From BOG-1184 sp049514575 (GTDB taxonomy: Bacteria; Fibrobacterota; Chitinivibrionia; Chitinivibrionales; Chitinispirillaceae): DNA of 64,000 bases. Positions 1 through 7,451 of the stretch are shown in pieces. The stretch lies in contig JBEKUX010000010.1 in the NCBI GenBank assembly GCA_049514575.1, positions 1 through 64,000 on the forward strand. The letters are read 5' to 3'. Position 1 is the first letter of the stretch. Every line of letters starts with the position of its first letter. The translations under genes were made by a program, and so were the position numbers. The notes beneath the pieces were generated by a model that was given only the letters and a program-made list of their open reading frames with translations, was not told the DNA's origin and searched no databases.

Positions 1-21
1 TTCCAGTGCTCATGAATTTGG

Positions 22-237
22 TTGGTTATGTGGCTGGCGCTGATATTTCCAGTTATTGAAATTATAGTTAATATGGCTCCGTTTAATAATATTAATGTGT
101 TCCATAAAGCGTATATAGATTTACTTATTTCATCTCTGCATCGTTCAATAATTTGGTTTGTGATTTCATTCATAATTTTTTATAAGGCTAATGACAGAGT
201 TATGCAGCGAGGCCGCTTAAACGCGTTGATATGCTGA
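22..237 (+). CDS. Small hypothetical membrane protein
   Basis: I do not recognise this ORF. It encodes about 70 residues starting at TTG 22 or ATG 28. It contains two strongly hydrophobic stretches (LALIFPVIEIIV near the start, IIWFVISFIIFY near residue 45), which suggests two membrane spans. It lies in an AT-rich patch at the window edge and converges on the nuclease gene at 290. No clear ribosome-binding site is visible, and the true gene may be the end of something larger outside the window. It could also be chance in AT-rich DNA. Confidence 0.3.
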   Translation: MVMWLALIFPVIEIIVNMAPFNNINVFHKAYIDLLISSLHRSIIWFVISFIIFYKANDRVMQRGRLNALIC

Positions 238-289
238 ATTTTCAATTTCATTTTTTAATTTGAGATGTTATTTTATTATTTGATGTTCG

Positions 290-1087
290 TTACTTTTGTG
301 AAATATATACTTTCACATTCATTCCATTAATTGGTTTTCCTAAATCAGTTTCAAAACCTTTTGGATTCACTATACGCTCTTCTGGATCATAAACAAAACA
401 AATTAATGTTTTACAATCCGGGTGAGCTTTGTATTTCATAATATCAATCGATAATTGTTCTCCTAATTCTTTTTTTTCTAGCCCCTTTCGAGTTTTTTTA
501 ACCTCAATTACAGTCTTTTCGTTTTTTAATAAGAAATCCATTCTTGAGCTGCTTCCAGCATAACTAGGTGTCCATTCTTCTGGTCTAATATCATCATAAT
601 AAAGCCGAAGCAAAGCATGCATAATATCTTGAACATCATACTCATCATTAATATCAATTGTTACTCTGTTGTTGTATCTTGTACGTATCTGCTTACAAAA
701 AGAATGAAATTTATTAGCTAATATTTCAACAATCACAATTGGATTAATTTTGCTGCCGAGTTTTTGATCCCCACTGAATTCTTCTGGAAACAGTTCGATT
801 CGATCCTGTATTGATTTAAGTGTTTTTAGATAATGGCCAACGCTTATGTCCTCGCCAAAGTAATATGAACCTCTTCCTGTAAATTCATCTGTAATTTCAT
901 CGGTTGTAAATATTTGTTTAAGAAGTTCTGCTGTATACTCGTACCATCGATGTGCATCATCATTTTCATTAATTGAAACATTATGAATATTTTTTGTTTT
1001 ATCAATTTGAGTCTCTATTTTTTGCTTAGCCTCAATGCGGGGTATTTTTAGGGCTGGTCGCTTCTTTTCGATATTTGCTTTATTCAT
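290..1087 (-). CDS. DpnII/MboI-like PD-(D/E)XK nuclease-domain protein
   Basis: A 265-residue protein whose C-terminal third matches the restriction-endonuclease-like fold called REase_DpnII-MboI. It has SSSRMDFLL, then about ten residues later VIEVKKTRKGL (the D...ExK active site), then EQLSIDIMKY and a strand reading TLICFVYDP. The N-terminal 60 residues are Lys/Glu-rich and look disordered; the middle is helical and unassigned. A ribosome-binding site (AAGGAG) precedes ATG 1087. Family members occur in stand-alone defence-type genes and as fusions. No methyltransferase neighbour is seen, so a classical restriction-modification pair is not supported here. The gene is much richer in A+T than the chromosome to its right and is probably acquired DNA. 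Confidence 0.75.
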   Translation of the reverse strand: MNKANIEKKRPALKIPRIEAKQKIETQIDKTKNIHNVSINENDDAHRWYEYTAELLKQIFTTDEITDEFTGRGSYYFGEDISVGHYLKTLKSIQDRIELFPEEFSGDQKLGSKINPIVIVEILANKFHSFCKQIRTRYNNRVTIDINDEYDVQDIMHALLRLYYDDIRPEEWTPSYAGSSSRMDFLLKNEKTVIEVKKTRKGLEKKELGEQLSIDIMKYKAHPDCKTLICFVYDPEERIVNPKGFETDLGKPINGMNVKVYISQK

Positions 1088-1196
1088 TGTAATTTCTCCT
1101 TATAGCTAATAATGTTTCAATTTTTACTTATATTCTTTTTCAATATAAATCTTTCGATTAAGCAAGTACAGGGAAGTAGGTTTTGCATCCGCATAT

Positions 1197-1229
1197 AAAA
1201 AAAGAGGCCGGGACATCACTCCCGGCCTC
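1197..1229 (-). terminator. Rho-independent terminator (minus strand)
   Basis: A perfect 10-bp stem (GAGGCCGGGA / TCCCGGCCTC, 1204-1213 with 1220-1229) and 6-base loop. On the minus strand it is followed by a run of seven T residues (1203-1197). It sits 50 bp past the stop of the 109-residue gene at 1280 and separates it from the AT-rich nuclease gene. Confidence 0.85.
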
Positions 1230-1279
1230 AACCCATACATCACACATATCTGCCATCTTTCGTGGCCGATTGGAAAAAA

Positions 1280-1609
1280 TCACTTTTCAAATTGCCGGTC
1301 AACGTCCGGCTTGGCCTCCTTCGCATCGAGCACGCCCTCTGAATCAGTCTGAAAACGTACCCAAACCGCGCCTCCTTTTGTTTCTACGGCCTTCACGAAG
1401 TCCGGAGTACATCGCGCTATACAAAGCCCTCCCAGCCCCGTACCGCGCCTTGTAAGAGGGAAAAACGGGGTATTTGAGATTGCTGCACCTTCTTTCGAGG
1501 GGTTCCATTTCCGCGATTTCTCGAAAGCCTCTTCGGGAGTATTACCAATCCCGCAGCAACGCACTTTTGCAATTTTTATAATGGCATATAACTTTTTCGT
1601 ATTTTGCAT
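1280..1609 (-). CDS. Hypothetical protein, 109 aa
   Basis: Not recognised. ATG 1609 is preceded by AAGGAG with 9-base spacing, and the stop is followed by a strong terminator, so this looks like a real single-gene transcript. The N-terminus (KLYAIIKIAKVRCCGIGNTPEEAFEKS) resembles a small alpha/beta domain with an amphipathic helix. There is no signal peptide or membrane segment. Its base composition is like the chromosome rather than the AT-rich patch next to it. A cluster of TGTACA palindromes lies about 130 bp upstream of the start and may control it. Confidence 0.5.
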   Translation of the reverse strand: MQNTKKLYAIIKIAKVRCCGIGNTPEEAFEKSRKWNPSKEGAAISNTPFFPLTRRGTGLGGLCIARCTPDFVKAVETKGGAVWVRFQTDSEGVLDAKEAKPDVDRQFEK

Positions 1610-1741
1610 ACAGCCGTACTCCTTACTTTAGTTAAGGTGTCGGTTAGGTCTGGCTGTCCTGTTAGCGCAGGCAGTCAGGCCGCTTTTTTACTGCTCGTTA
1701 AAGCTTTTGGTGTGCAACGATATTCTTTGAGGTGGTGGAAG

Positions 1742-1780
1742 TGTACAAATTTTGTACAAATTCATTTGTACACTGTACAA
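1742..1780. promoter_or_regulatory. Cluster of four TGTACA palindromes
   Basis: Within 40 bp the hexamer TGTACA occurs four times (about 1742, 1753, 1767, 1775), three of them as TGTACAAAT and one as its reverse complement. Spacing close to a helical turn for adjacent copies is typical of cooperative operator sites. It lies between the hypothetical gene (start 1609) and the tRNA terminator. The protein that would bind is not identifiable from this window. Confidence 0.4.
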
Positions 1781-1836
1781 ATTTTCAAGGGATTTTGTAG
1801 GATTCTAAAGGAATGACGTTGCCGCTTGAGGGAAAC

Positions 1837-1882
1837 AAAAAAGCCCCAAAACCCGCGAAAAATAAGGGTTTTAAGGCTTTTT
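1837..1882 (-). terminator. Terminator of the tRNA operon
   Basis: On the minus strand AAAAAGCCTTAAAACCC pairs with GGGTTTTGGGGCTTTTTT across a short AT-rich loop and ends in a T-run. It begins three bases after the tRNA-Asp CCA end, so it should end the transcript carrying both tRNAs. Confidence 0.8.
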
Positions 1883-1885
1883 GTA

Positions 1886-1962
<77 letters not shown>

Positions 1963-1983
1963 CGCAAAAATATCATTTGCAAA

Positions 1984-2058
1984 TGGGCGTTGCAGGGCTC
2001 GAACCTGCGACCACCTGCGTGTAAGGCAGGTGCTCTGTACCAACTGAGCTAAACGCCC
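1984..2058 (-). tRNA. tRNA-Val (TAC)
   Basis: Cloverleaf on the minus strand: acceptor GGGCGTT/AACGCCC, anticodon stem CCTGC/GCAGG, loop CTTACAC giving anticodon TAC, T loop TTCGAGC, discriminator A. CCA is not encoded, unlike the adjacent tRNA-Asp, so tRNA nucleotidyltransferase would have to add it. It lies 21 bp before tRNA-Asp and 10 bp after the stop of the small membrane-protein gene at 2069. Confidence 0.95.
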
Positions 2059-2068
2059 TTCCTTTCAG

Positions 2069-2302
2069 TCAGGGCTTTTTCTGCTGCTGGCCGTCCCTGT
2101 TTTCGGACTCTTCCTTGCTTTTTGCCAGAATGGCATACGGTATCAGCACGCAGTAAACGACGAAGAGGACCAGCGGCGCGACTGTTTTTGAAAGAGGATT
2201 TTCCACCGGTCCCTGGCCGAGCAGTATATATCCGATGGCCAGCAGCGCTGCGCAGATCCCGAAAAGTTTCAGGTTTTTCGAAGTAAAAATCGTGTCGTGC
2301 AT
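2069..2302 (-). CDS. Small two-span inner-membrane protein
   Basis: A 77-residue protein starting at ATG 2302, chosen because CAGGGGA lies just upstream; a GTG at 2326 would only add a poorly conserved-looking stretch. Two hydrophobic segments (GICAALLAIGYILL and VLFVVYCVLIPYAIL) are separated by a short loop, and the tail is charged (KSKEESENRDGQQQKKP). It resembles DUF3098-like small membrane proteins of the FCB group only in general layout. Function is unknown. The two tRNA genes follow directly, so they may be co-transcribed. Confidence 0.6.
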   Translation of the reverse strand: MHDTIFTSKNLKLFGICAALLAIGYILLGQGPVENPLSKTVAPLVLFVVYCVLIPYAILAKSKEESENRDGQQQKKP

Positions 2303-2380
2303 TGAAAATCCCCTGGTTAAAATCACTCGAAAAAGCCGTCCTAAATTAGATCACGACCCGAAACCATGTCAACAATGGAG

Positions 2381-2995
2381 TCAAAGGTGCAGCGCGGCCG
2401 CGATCTCCCTGCGTTTTTGATCGCTTTCGGCGTGGATGAGGCCGTCGAGCCGCTGGCGCGTGGCCTGGAGTGCAGAGTTAAAGAGACCGGCAAGGTTCTG
2501 CAGTTCGTCCCCCTGCCTGAGGTGAATGCTTCCGTCGTAGCGTCCATCGATGCAGTCATGCAGGACCTGTTCGAAACGGTACACCGGACCAGCGACTTTG
2601 TGGGAAAAAAATACGGTCATCGCCACGATCTGGACGATCACGATAAACAGTCCGATGCCGAACACCCACAGAAGGGACAGGAGCATTTCACGTTTCAGAT
2701 CTTTACTTCTGGAAAACATCGCGATACTGCGCGAGATATCGGCGAGCGTCGTTTTGTACTTTTCCGGCGACGGATTGGCGTTGTCCTGCAGGGAAAGCGT
2801 AATGGTGTTTTCAACGTCCTGGGAAAGCATCCGTGTGGTGGTGTCGACAATGGTTTGCGCGGCAAAATAGAGGGTGCCCAGCATGAACACGAGCATGATC
2901 ATCATGGGGACAAAGAACGTCATCATGTACCGGCCCTGGAATTTCCGGTCGATGAAATAGCGCTTTCGTTTGAACTTCGCCGTGGTCGCTGCCAT
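2381..2995 (-). CDS. HAMP-domain membrane protein without output domain
   Basis: A 204-residue protein beginning at ATG 2995 behind AGGAG. An N-terminal basic segment (KFKRKRYFIDRKFQGRYM) leads into membrane span 1 (about 24-46), a periplasmic loop of about 55 residues, span 2 (about 107-130), and then a HAMP-like helix pair containing KVAGPVYRFEQVL and GDELQNLAGLFNSAL. It stops shortly after HAMP with no kinase, cyclase or methyl-accepting domain. Similar short HAMP proteins are common in deltaproteobacteria-like genomes, where their role is unclear. It may act as a signalling adaptor. Confidence 0.75.
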   Translation of the reverse strand: MAATTAKFKRKRYFIDRKFQGRYMMTFFVPMMIMLVFMLGTLYFAAQTIVDTTTRMLSQDVENTITLSLQDNANPSPEKYKTTLADISRSIAMFSRSKDLKREMLLSLLWVFGIGLFIVIVQIVAMTVFFSHKVAGPVYRFEQVLHDCIDGRYDGSIHLRQGDELQNLAGLFNSALQATRQRLDGLIHAESDQKRREIAAALHL

Positions 2996-3028
2996 AGACT
3001 TCTCCTTTTCGTTTACCCGGACAATTGC

Positions 3029-3088
3029 AACTCACCCCTTGATCCCCTCTCTTATAAGAGAGGGTAAACCCGAAGGGAGAGGTGAGTT
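3029..3088. repeat. 60-bp intergenic palindrome, AACTCACC family
   Basis: An imperfect palindrome with ends AACTCACC and GGTGAGTT and an inner stem CCCTCTCTTAT/AAGAGAGGG. Nearly the same sequence recurs at 25923-25983 and, with small insertions, at 45348-45414; relatives are at 10585-10634 and 50316-50408. It lies between the 3146 lipoprotein and the HAMP protein, where it would form a hairpin in the transcript. Confidence 0.8.
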
Positions 3089-3145
3089 AACGCCGCAACA
3101 GGCTGCGGGGAACCGGACCCATAACGATCATCAACAAGAGGATTA

Positions 3146-3409
3146 TTATTTGGCGTTATTATGGAGGCTGTCGGTTCCCGGCGCACTGCTCTTGCCGCCG
3201 GACTGTTTTGCCTGAAGGTCCTTTTCGAGCTGCATGCGTTCATGCCTGAGCTCGCCGAGTTTCCGCTCCGCGTCCTGGGCCGCGCTCTGCGCGTCTTCCA
3301 GTTTTGAATCCGAACCCTGTTGCACACCGGGTTTTTTCGTGCAGCCGACCGCGCCGATTATCATCAACCCTGCTAAAAGCAGGTATGCGACTTTACTGAA
3401 CCTGGACAT
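3146..3409 (-). CDS. Small lipoprotein with coiled-coil segment
   Basis: An 87-residue protein starting at ATG 3409 behind a perfect AGGAGG. The signal peptide (SKVAYLLLAGLMIIGAVGC) ends in a lipobox-type Cys near residue 22. The mature part contains a heptad-like helix (LEDAQSAAQDAERKLGELRHERMQLEKDL), suggesting a short coiled coil like other small envelope lipoproteins of the Lpp type. It is followed by a disordered Gly/Ser tail. Function beyond envelope location is not evident. Confidence 0.7.
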   Translation of the reverse strand: MSRFSKVAYLLLAGLMIIGAVGCTKKPGVQQGSDSKLEDAQSAAQDAERKLGELRHERMQLEKDLQAKQSGGKSSAPGTDSLHNNAK

Positions 3410-3481
3410 GAAGCCTCCTGTTTGCCTGTTCGTCCTAAAATAAGTCAAGAAATGCCATAAATAAATATAAATAATTTTTCA

Positions 3482-3736
3482 GGGCGTGCCCCGCCTCTTA
3501 ATACAGCGTTATTTATTATTTCTTGAGCTAAAGGCACCTGTTTGGGTAGGGGGTGGGCGCCGTCTATTCAGATTTAGAGCTTCCGTTACCCCCACCCTCA
3601 AATATTATTCCATTTTGAAAAAGTCCTTTTTTTCGCGTGAGGCAGGTGCAGGGTGGCCGCAGGCCAGTCGCGAAGCGACCGACCAGAGGGTAGCCCGGAG
3701 CCACGCCGACCCCGCCGAAGGCGGGGACACGCCCAA
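3482..3736. repeat. Composite repeat: GGGCGTG-ended element containing a partial MITE-like copy
   Basis: The segment is bounded by an inverted repeat: GGGCGTGCCCCGCCT at 3482 and, inverted, AGGCGGGGACACGCCC ending at 3736. Inside, 3527 to about 3640 is the left half of the GGCTAAAG family (GCTAAAGGCACCTG, then GGGTAGGGGGTGGGCGCC). Its right end is missing and is replaced by a GC-rich tract. No gene is present. It lies between the 3409 lipoprotein start and the end of aspS. Confidence 0.6.
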
Positions 3737-3751
3737 GTAATCTATTTATTA

Positions 3752-5533
3752 TTATTCTATTATTTTTATTCCCAATTCATCCAACTGCTTTTTGGACACT
3801 CTGTCCGGGCTCCCGTCCATCGGCGAAATGCCGGCGCTCGTTTTGGGAAACGGGATCGTGTCCCGGATGCTTTCGAGCCCGAGCATGAGCATCACGAGCC
3901 GGTCGAGACCGAGCGCAATGCCGCCGTGGGGAGGCGCTCCGAAGGAGAGCGCCTTGAGCAGGAAACCGAACTTCTCTTCCGCCTCTTCGGCGCTGATGCC
4001 CAGGAGCCTGAAAATTTTCCGCTGCACATCGCGGTCGTGGATACGGATGCTGCCCCCGCCGATCTCGAACCCGTTAAGCACCACGTCGTACGCCCGCGCG
4101 CGCGCCTTGAAATAGTCGGCCGTTTCGAGCAGCGGAACATCGCTCTCATGCGGTGAGGTGAACGGATGGTGCACCGACACATACCGCTGCTCCTCGTCGC
4201 TGTATTCGAACAGCGGAAAATCCGTGACCCACAAAAAGCTGAACCGGTCCGGCGGCACAAGGTTTTTGATCCTCGCAAGCTCGAGACGCAGCTGCCCCAT
4301 TGCCGTGAAACAAATTTTCTCCGGCGCCGCGATCATGAACACCATGTCCCCGGCTGTTGCGCCAATTGTTTCCTTGAGATCGTTCAGCTCCACGTCGGAG
4401 AAAAACTTCCTGGCCGGCCCTTCGAACCCGCTCCCGGTCAGGCGCAGCCATACAAGCCCCTTTGCCCCTGATTTTGCGACGTGCGCGGTCAGCTCGTCGA
4501 TTGTCTTCCGCGAAAAATCGCCGCACCCGGCGCCGGCAATGGCGGCAACCGCCCCTTTTTCGTCAATGACCGAACGGAACACCTTGAACCCGGTCGCGCC
4601 GAACACGCCCGTTACGCCGGCGACCGGCAGGCCGAAACGAAGGTCCGGCTTGTCGCTGCCGTACGTATGGAGCGCGTCCGCATAGCTCATGCGCGGGAAC
4701 GGCACTGCCACCTCGCGTCCGAGGCACGTTTTGAAGAGCGCAGCGATCATGCCCTCGAACACGGCGTAGATATCGCTTTCGTCAATAAAGGAAAGCTCGG
4801 CGTCGATCTGCGTGAACTCGGGCTGGCGGTCGGCGCGCAAATCTTCGTCGCGGAAGCAGCGCGCGACCTGGAAATAGCGCTCGAAACCGGCGACCATGAG
4901 GATCTGCTTGAACGTCTGCGGCGACTGGGGCAGCGCGTAAAACTTGCCGCGGTTCGTGCGCGAGGGCACGATAAAATCGCGCGCGCCTTCGGGCGTGCTT
5001 TTCATGAGGATGGGCGTTTCGATTTCGGTAAAGCCTTTGTCCCAGAGATATTTCCGCGCCTCGGCCGCCACCGTGTGCCGGAAAACGATGTTGCGCTGCA
5101 GGAGCGGCCTGCGCAGGTCAAGGTACCGGTATTTCAGCCGCAGCTCTTCGGATTCCGAGGCGTCCGGGTCGTTGATATGGAGCGGCGGCGTATCGGCCGC
5201 GTTAAAAAGACAGAAGTCCGACGCCTTCACCTCGATTTCCCCGGTCGCCATTTTCGGGTTGGCCATGGTCCCGGGCCGCTTTTCGACAACGCCTTTTACG
5301 CCGATCACGTACTCGTGCCGCAGGTCCGCGGCGCGGGCGGCGAGCGCCGCGTCGGCAGCCGGGTTGAACACCACCTGGGTGACGCCGCGCCGGTCGCGGA
5401 TGTCAATGAAGATGATGCCGCCGTGGTTGCGCCAGTTGTGCACCCAGCCGTTGAGCACGACCCGGGCTTTTTCGTTTTTCGCGGTCAATTCGCCGCAGGA
5501 ATGCGTCCTGCGCCACTGGTCCATGATGCTCAT
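3752..5533 (-). CDS. aspS: Aspartyl-tRNA synthetase
   Basis: A 593-residue class II synthetase of the bacterial type, charging tRNA-Asp (and possibly tRNA-Asn, which cannot be decided here) with aspartate in the cytoplasm. An N-terminal OB-fold anticodon domain (VVLNGWVHNWRNHGGIIFID) is followed by the catalytic core with motif 2 (CFRDEDLRADRQPEFTQID), the bacterial GAD insertion, and motif 3 (GIALGLDRLVMLML). Length equals the usual bacterial 585-600. ATG 5533 follows CAGGG; ATG 5524 is an alternative. The TPR gene lies 14 bp upstream on the same strand, so the two may be co-transcribed. Confidence 0.97.
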   Translation of the reverse strand: MSIMDQWRRTHSCGELTAKNEKARVVLNGWVHNWRNHGGIIFIDIRDRRGVTQVVFNPAADAALAARAADLRHEYVIGVKGVVEKRPGTMANPKMATGEIEVKASDFCLFNAADTPPLHINDPDASESEELRLKYRYLDLRRPLLQRNIVFRHTVAAEARKYLWDKGFTEIETPILMKSTPEGARDFIVPSRTNRGKFYALPQSPQTFKQILMVAGFERYFQVARCFRDEDLRADRQPEFTQIDAELSFIDESDIYAVFEGMIAALFKTCLGREVAVPFPRMSYADALHTYGSDKPDLRFGLPVAGVTGVFGATGFKVFRSVIDEKGAVAAIAGAGCGDFSRKTIDELTAHVAKSGAKGLVWLRLTGSGFEGPARKFFSDVELNDLKETIGATAGDMVFMIAAPEKICFTAMGQLRLELARIKNLVPPDRFSFLWVTDFPLFEYSDEEQRYVSVHHPFTSPHESDVPLLETADYFKARARAYDVVLNGFEIGGGSIRIHDRDVQRKIFRLLGISAEEAEEKFGFLLKALSFGAPPHGGIALGLDRLVMLMLGLESIRDTIPFPKTSAGISPMDGSPDRVSKKQLDELGIKIIE

Positions 5534-5547
5534 TGAAAACCCTGTCC

Positions 5548-6258
5548 TTAAAAATCAATTGATAGCGCAACGCGGTCGCCCGAAACGACCATGCCGATCT
5601 TTTGCGAAGCCGGCGAAGCCGGCGTAGCCGGCGTTGCCGGTTTTTTTAGAAAAAGACGCAGCCCGAAATAGAGATCGGCGGCCGCAAGGGCGGTCACGCA
5701 GCTGCCGAGGATCACGTTGTTTCTCATCCTGACCCACGGGGGATCAAAATCATTGATGGTATTTTCATAATCGCGGTGCGCCCGGTACGCTTTGTGGAAA
5801 AAAAACACCCCCGCTCCCACGCCTATGGCCCCGGTCGCGGTCATGAGCGAGGCGAGCGCGACGCGCCCGCCCTTTTTCCCCTGCACCTTCCGTTCCCCGG
5901 CCCCGGCCTGCGTTTCCGCCCTGACCTGTTTGAAAACATTGCTGATGTTCGGCGGCACCTCAAGGGTGTCGATCGTCATCTGCGGAAATTTCTCGATCGC
6001 GACGCCGAAGTACTCCTTTGCCTTGTCGGTCCGGTCGAGCATGACATAGGAGAACCCGAGATACTTGTACGCCTCGGCTTCCTCCCGTTTGTCGGCGATA
6101 AGGGGAAGCAGCGCCTTGATGCTGTCGGCCGCTTTCTGGTAATCGCCGTCCCGGTAATATGAGACGCACGTGTCAAGCCTGTCTTTCGTCTGCACACCTG
6201 CGGCGGCATGGCCGGCGACGATGAAAAAAGTCCCGATGGCGAACAGCGACCGTTTCAT
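5548..6258 (-). CDS. Secreted TPR-repeat protein with membrane-like C-half
   Basis: A 236-residue protein starting at ATG 6258 behind GGAGG. A signal peptide (LFAIGTFFIVAGHAAAG) leads to two TPR-like helical repeats (CVSYYRDGDYQKAADSIKAL and AYKYLGFSYVMLDRTDKAKE, about residues 30-95). Then come two hydrophobic segments (LASLMTATGAIGVGAGVFFF and VILGSCVTALAAADLYFGL), a Pro-Ala-Thr linker and a short end. Similar proteins accompany envelope assembly genes in FCB bacteria, but no specific function can be given. It precedes aspS by 14 bp. Confidence 0.65.
   Translation of the reverse strand: MKRSLFAIGTFFIVAGHAAAGVQTKDRLDTCVSYYRDGDYQKAADSIKALLPLIADKREEAEAYKYLGFSYVMLDRTDKAKEYFGVAIEKFPQMTIDTLEVPPNISNVFKQVRAETQAGAGERKVQGKKGGRVALASLMTATGAIGVGAGVFFFHKAYRAHRDYENTINDFDPPWVRMRNNVILGSCVTALAAADLYFGLRLFLKKPATPATPASPASQKIGMVVSGDRVALSIDF
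5606..5641. repeat. Four 9-bp tandem units inside the TPR gene
   Basis: The unit gaagccggc is repeated four times (the last two diverged as gtagccggc and gttgccggt). On the coding strand it gives the alternating Pro-Ala-Thr/Ser linker near the C-terminus. Unit number could vary by slippage without breaking the frame. Confidence 0.8.
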
Positions 6259-6461
6259 GAAAAAACCTCCTCAATCGTCATAAGCAGTGTTATAGTATGT
6301 ATCAGGGCTGCCTGTCGAGTCAAGAAACCGGCCCGAAGCGCCACGCCGGCAGCCGTGGTCGGGCCGGAGAACCGGACGATTATTTTTTTAATCAAAAGTA
6401 TAACATAAAAACAAATGCAGTATTATATTTATGACTGTATAATTGTCTCAGGAGTTTGATT

Positions 6462-7088
6462 ATGCTCCATGCTGATGGAAAAGACCCGCGGGGTTTGAAA
6501 ATCGCAAAGTCCGTCATTGCCATAGCCGCCGTAGCGTTGTTAGGGTCTGTCTTTTGCAGCCGGAATAATCCACTGGACCCCAAGGCGGGAAATTATAATG
6601 CGGGGACCAATATTCTCCTGGACCCGGGGTTTGAAGACGACGCCAGTTCGTGGTTGATGAACACTGCCGGCGGCCGCATAATCGACAGTACCGTGGCCCA
6701 TAGCGGGAAATGTTCCGAGAAAATGGACATGAACATTCTTGGCTGGCGGCGAGCAGTATGGCAGACCGTCAATGTCGATACCGGTTTAGTGTACTCCTTT
6801 TCCGGATGGATGAAAACCGACAGTGCCAACTTCGGTTTTCATATGATGGTGTACTGGTATTCAATTATTTCCCCGCCGCAAAACCAGGCGCCTTCCGACA
6901 CTGTCAGCGGTTTCATTGAGGCGGATACTCTCGGCACTTTGACGGGAAAGAACGACTGGACCCTATTTTCCAGAAATTATGTCGCTCCTCCGGGCGCACT
7001 GACCGCCCAGATATACCTTGAAGGCATCGCCGCCATCGGCGCCAAAGGCACCGCCTGGTTCGACGACATCTCTTTTAACGCCCATTAA
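6462..7088 (+). CDS. Lipoprotein with carbohydrate-binding-like beta-sandwich
   Basis: A 208-residue protein starting at ATG 6462 behind CAGGAG. The signal segment ends in LLGSVFCSRNNPLDPKAGNY; the Cys-x-x-Asn-Pro-Leu-Asp layout is common in lipoproteins of Fibrobacterota. The mature part (NILLDPGFEDDASSW ... HSGKCSEKMDM ... WRRAVWQTVNVDTGLVYSFSGWMK ... GTAWFDDISF) has the usual order of a CBM4/9/22-type jelly roll. There is no catalytic domain. It could be a surface-exposed glycan-binding protein. It converges on the HAD gene, with a repeat-containing gap between them. Confidence 0.7.
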   Translation: MLHADGKDPRGLKIAKSVIAIAAVALLGSVFCSRNNPLDPKAGNYNAGTNILLDPGFEDDASSWLMNTAGGRIIDSTVAHSGKCSEKMDMNILGWRRAVWQTVNVDTGLVYSFSGWMKTDSANFGFHMMVYWYSIISPPQNQAPSDTVSGFIEADTLGTLTGKNDWTLFSRNYVAPPGALTAQIYLEGIAAIGAKGTAWFDDISFNAH

Positions 7089-7329
7089 CGATATTCATGT
7101 TTTATCTGTTCTGCGCCGTTCGTTTCCCATTCATTTTTTATTTACATTTTTCGCTGCCGTGAAGGGTGTCCTCCAGCCTTTGTGAGACCGCAACGGATTC
7201 GCTTACGCCGTTATAATTTACTTTTCCCTTATACGCTTCAAAGCATTGTCTCTGCGAATCCTGCGGTTGGCACAAAGTCTTCCGCACACCCCCTCCCGGC
7301 AGTGGTACTCACACCGGCACCCCGGTACC

Positions 7330-7437
7330 TGACGTATTTCTTTATTTCAACGCAACTAAAATATGAGGGTGGGGGTCAAATAGAGTTCAGCCCTGCAATA
7401 ATGGTGCCCACCCCCTACCCAATCTAAAGTCTTTAGC
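7330..7437. repeat. Right half of a MITE-like repeat (GGCTAAAG family)
   Basis: The sequence from TTTCAACGCA through GAGGGTGGGGGTCAAA, GGTGCCCACCCCCTACCC and the end CTTTAGC matches the right half of the copies at 45205, 49107, 56614 and 58548. The left end is not recognisable in 7089-7329, which otherwise holds no gene I can support. It sits between two convergent genes. Confidence 0.6.
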
Positions 7438-7451
7438 AAAAAAAGAATTAT

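Noticed and set aside
1652..1690. Plus-strand terminator-like hairpin
   Set aside because: Stem is imperfect and there is no plus-strand gene upstream for it to end, so it was left unlisted.
4481..5536. 351-residue plus-strand open frame
   Set aside because: Antisense to aspS, low-complexity Arg/Val/His-rich translation, no ribosome-binding site.
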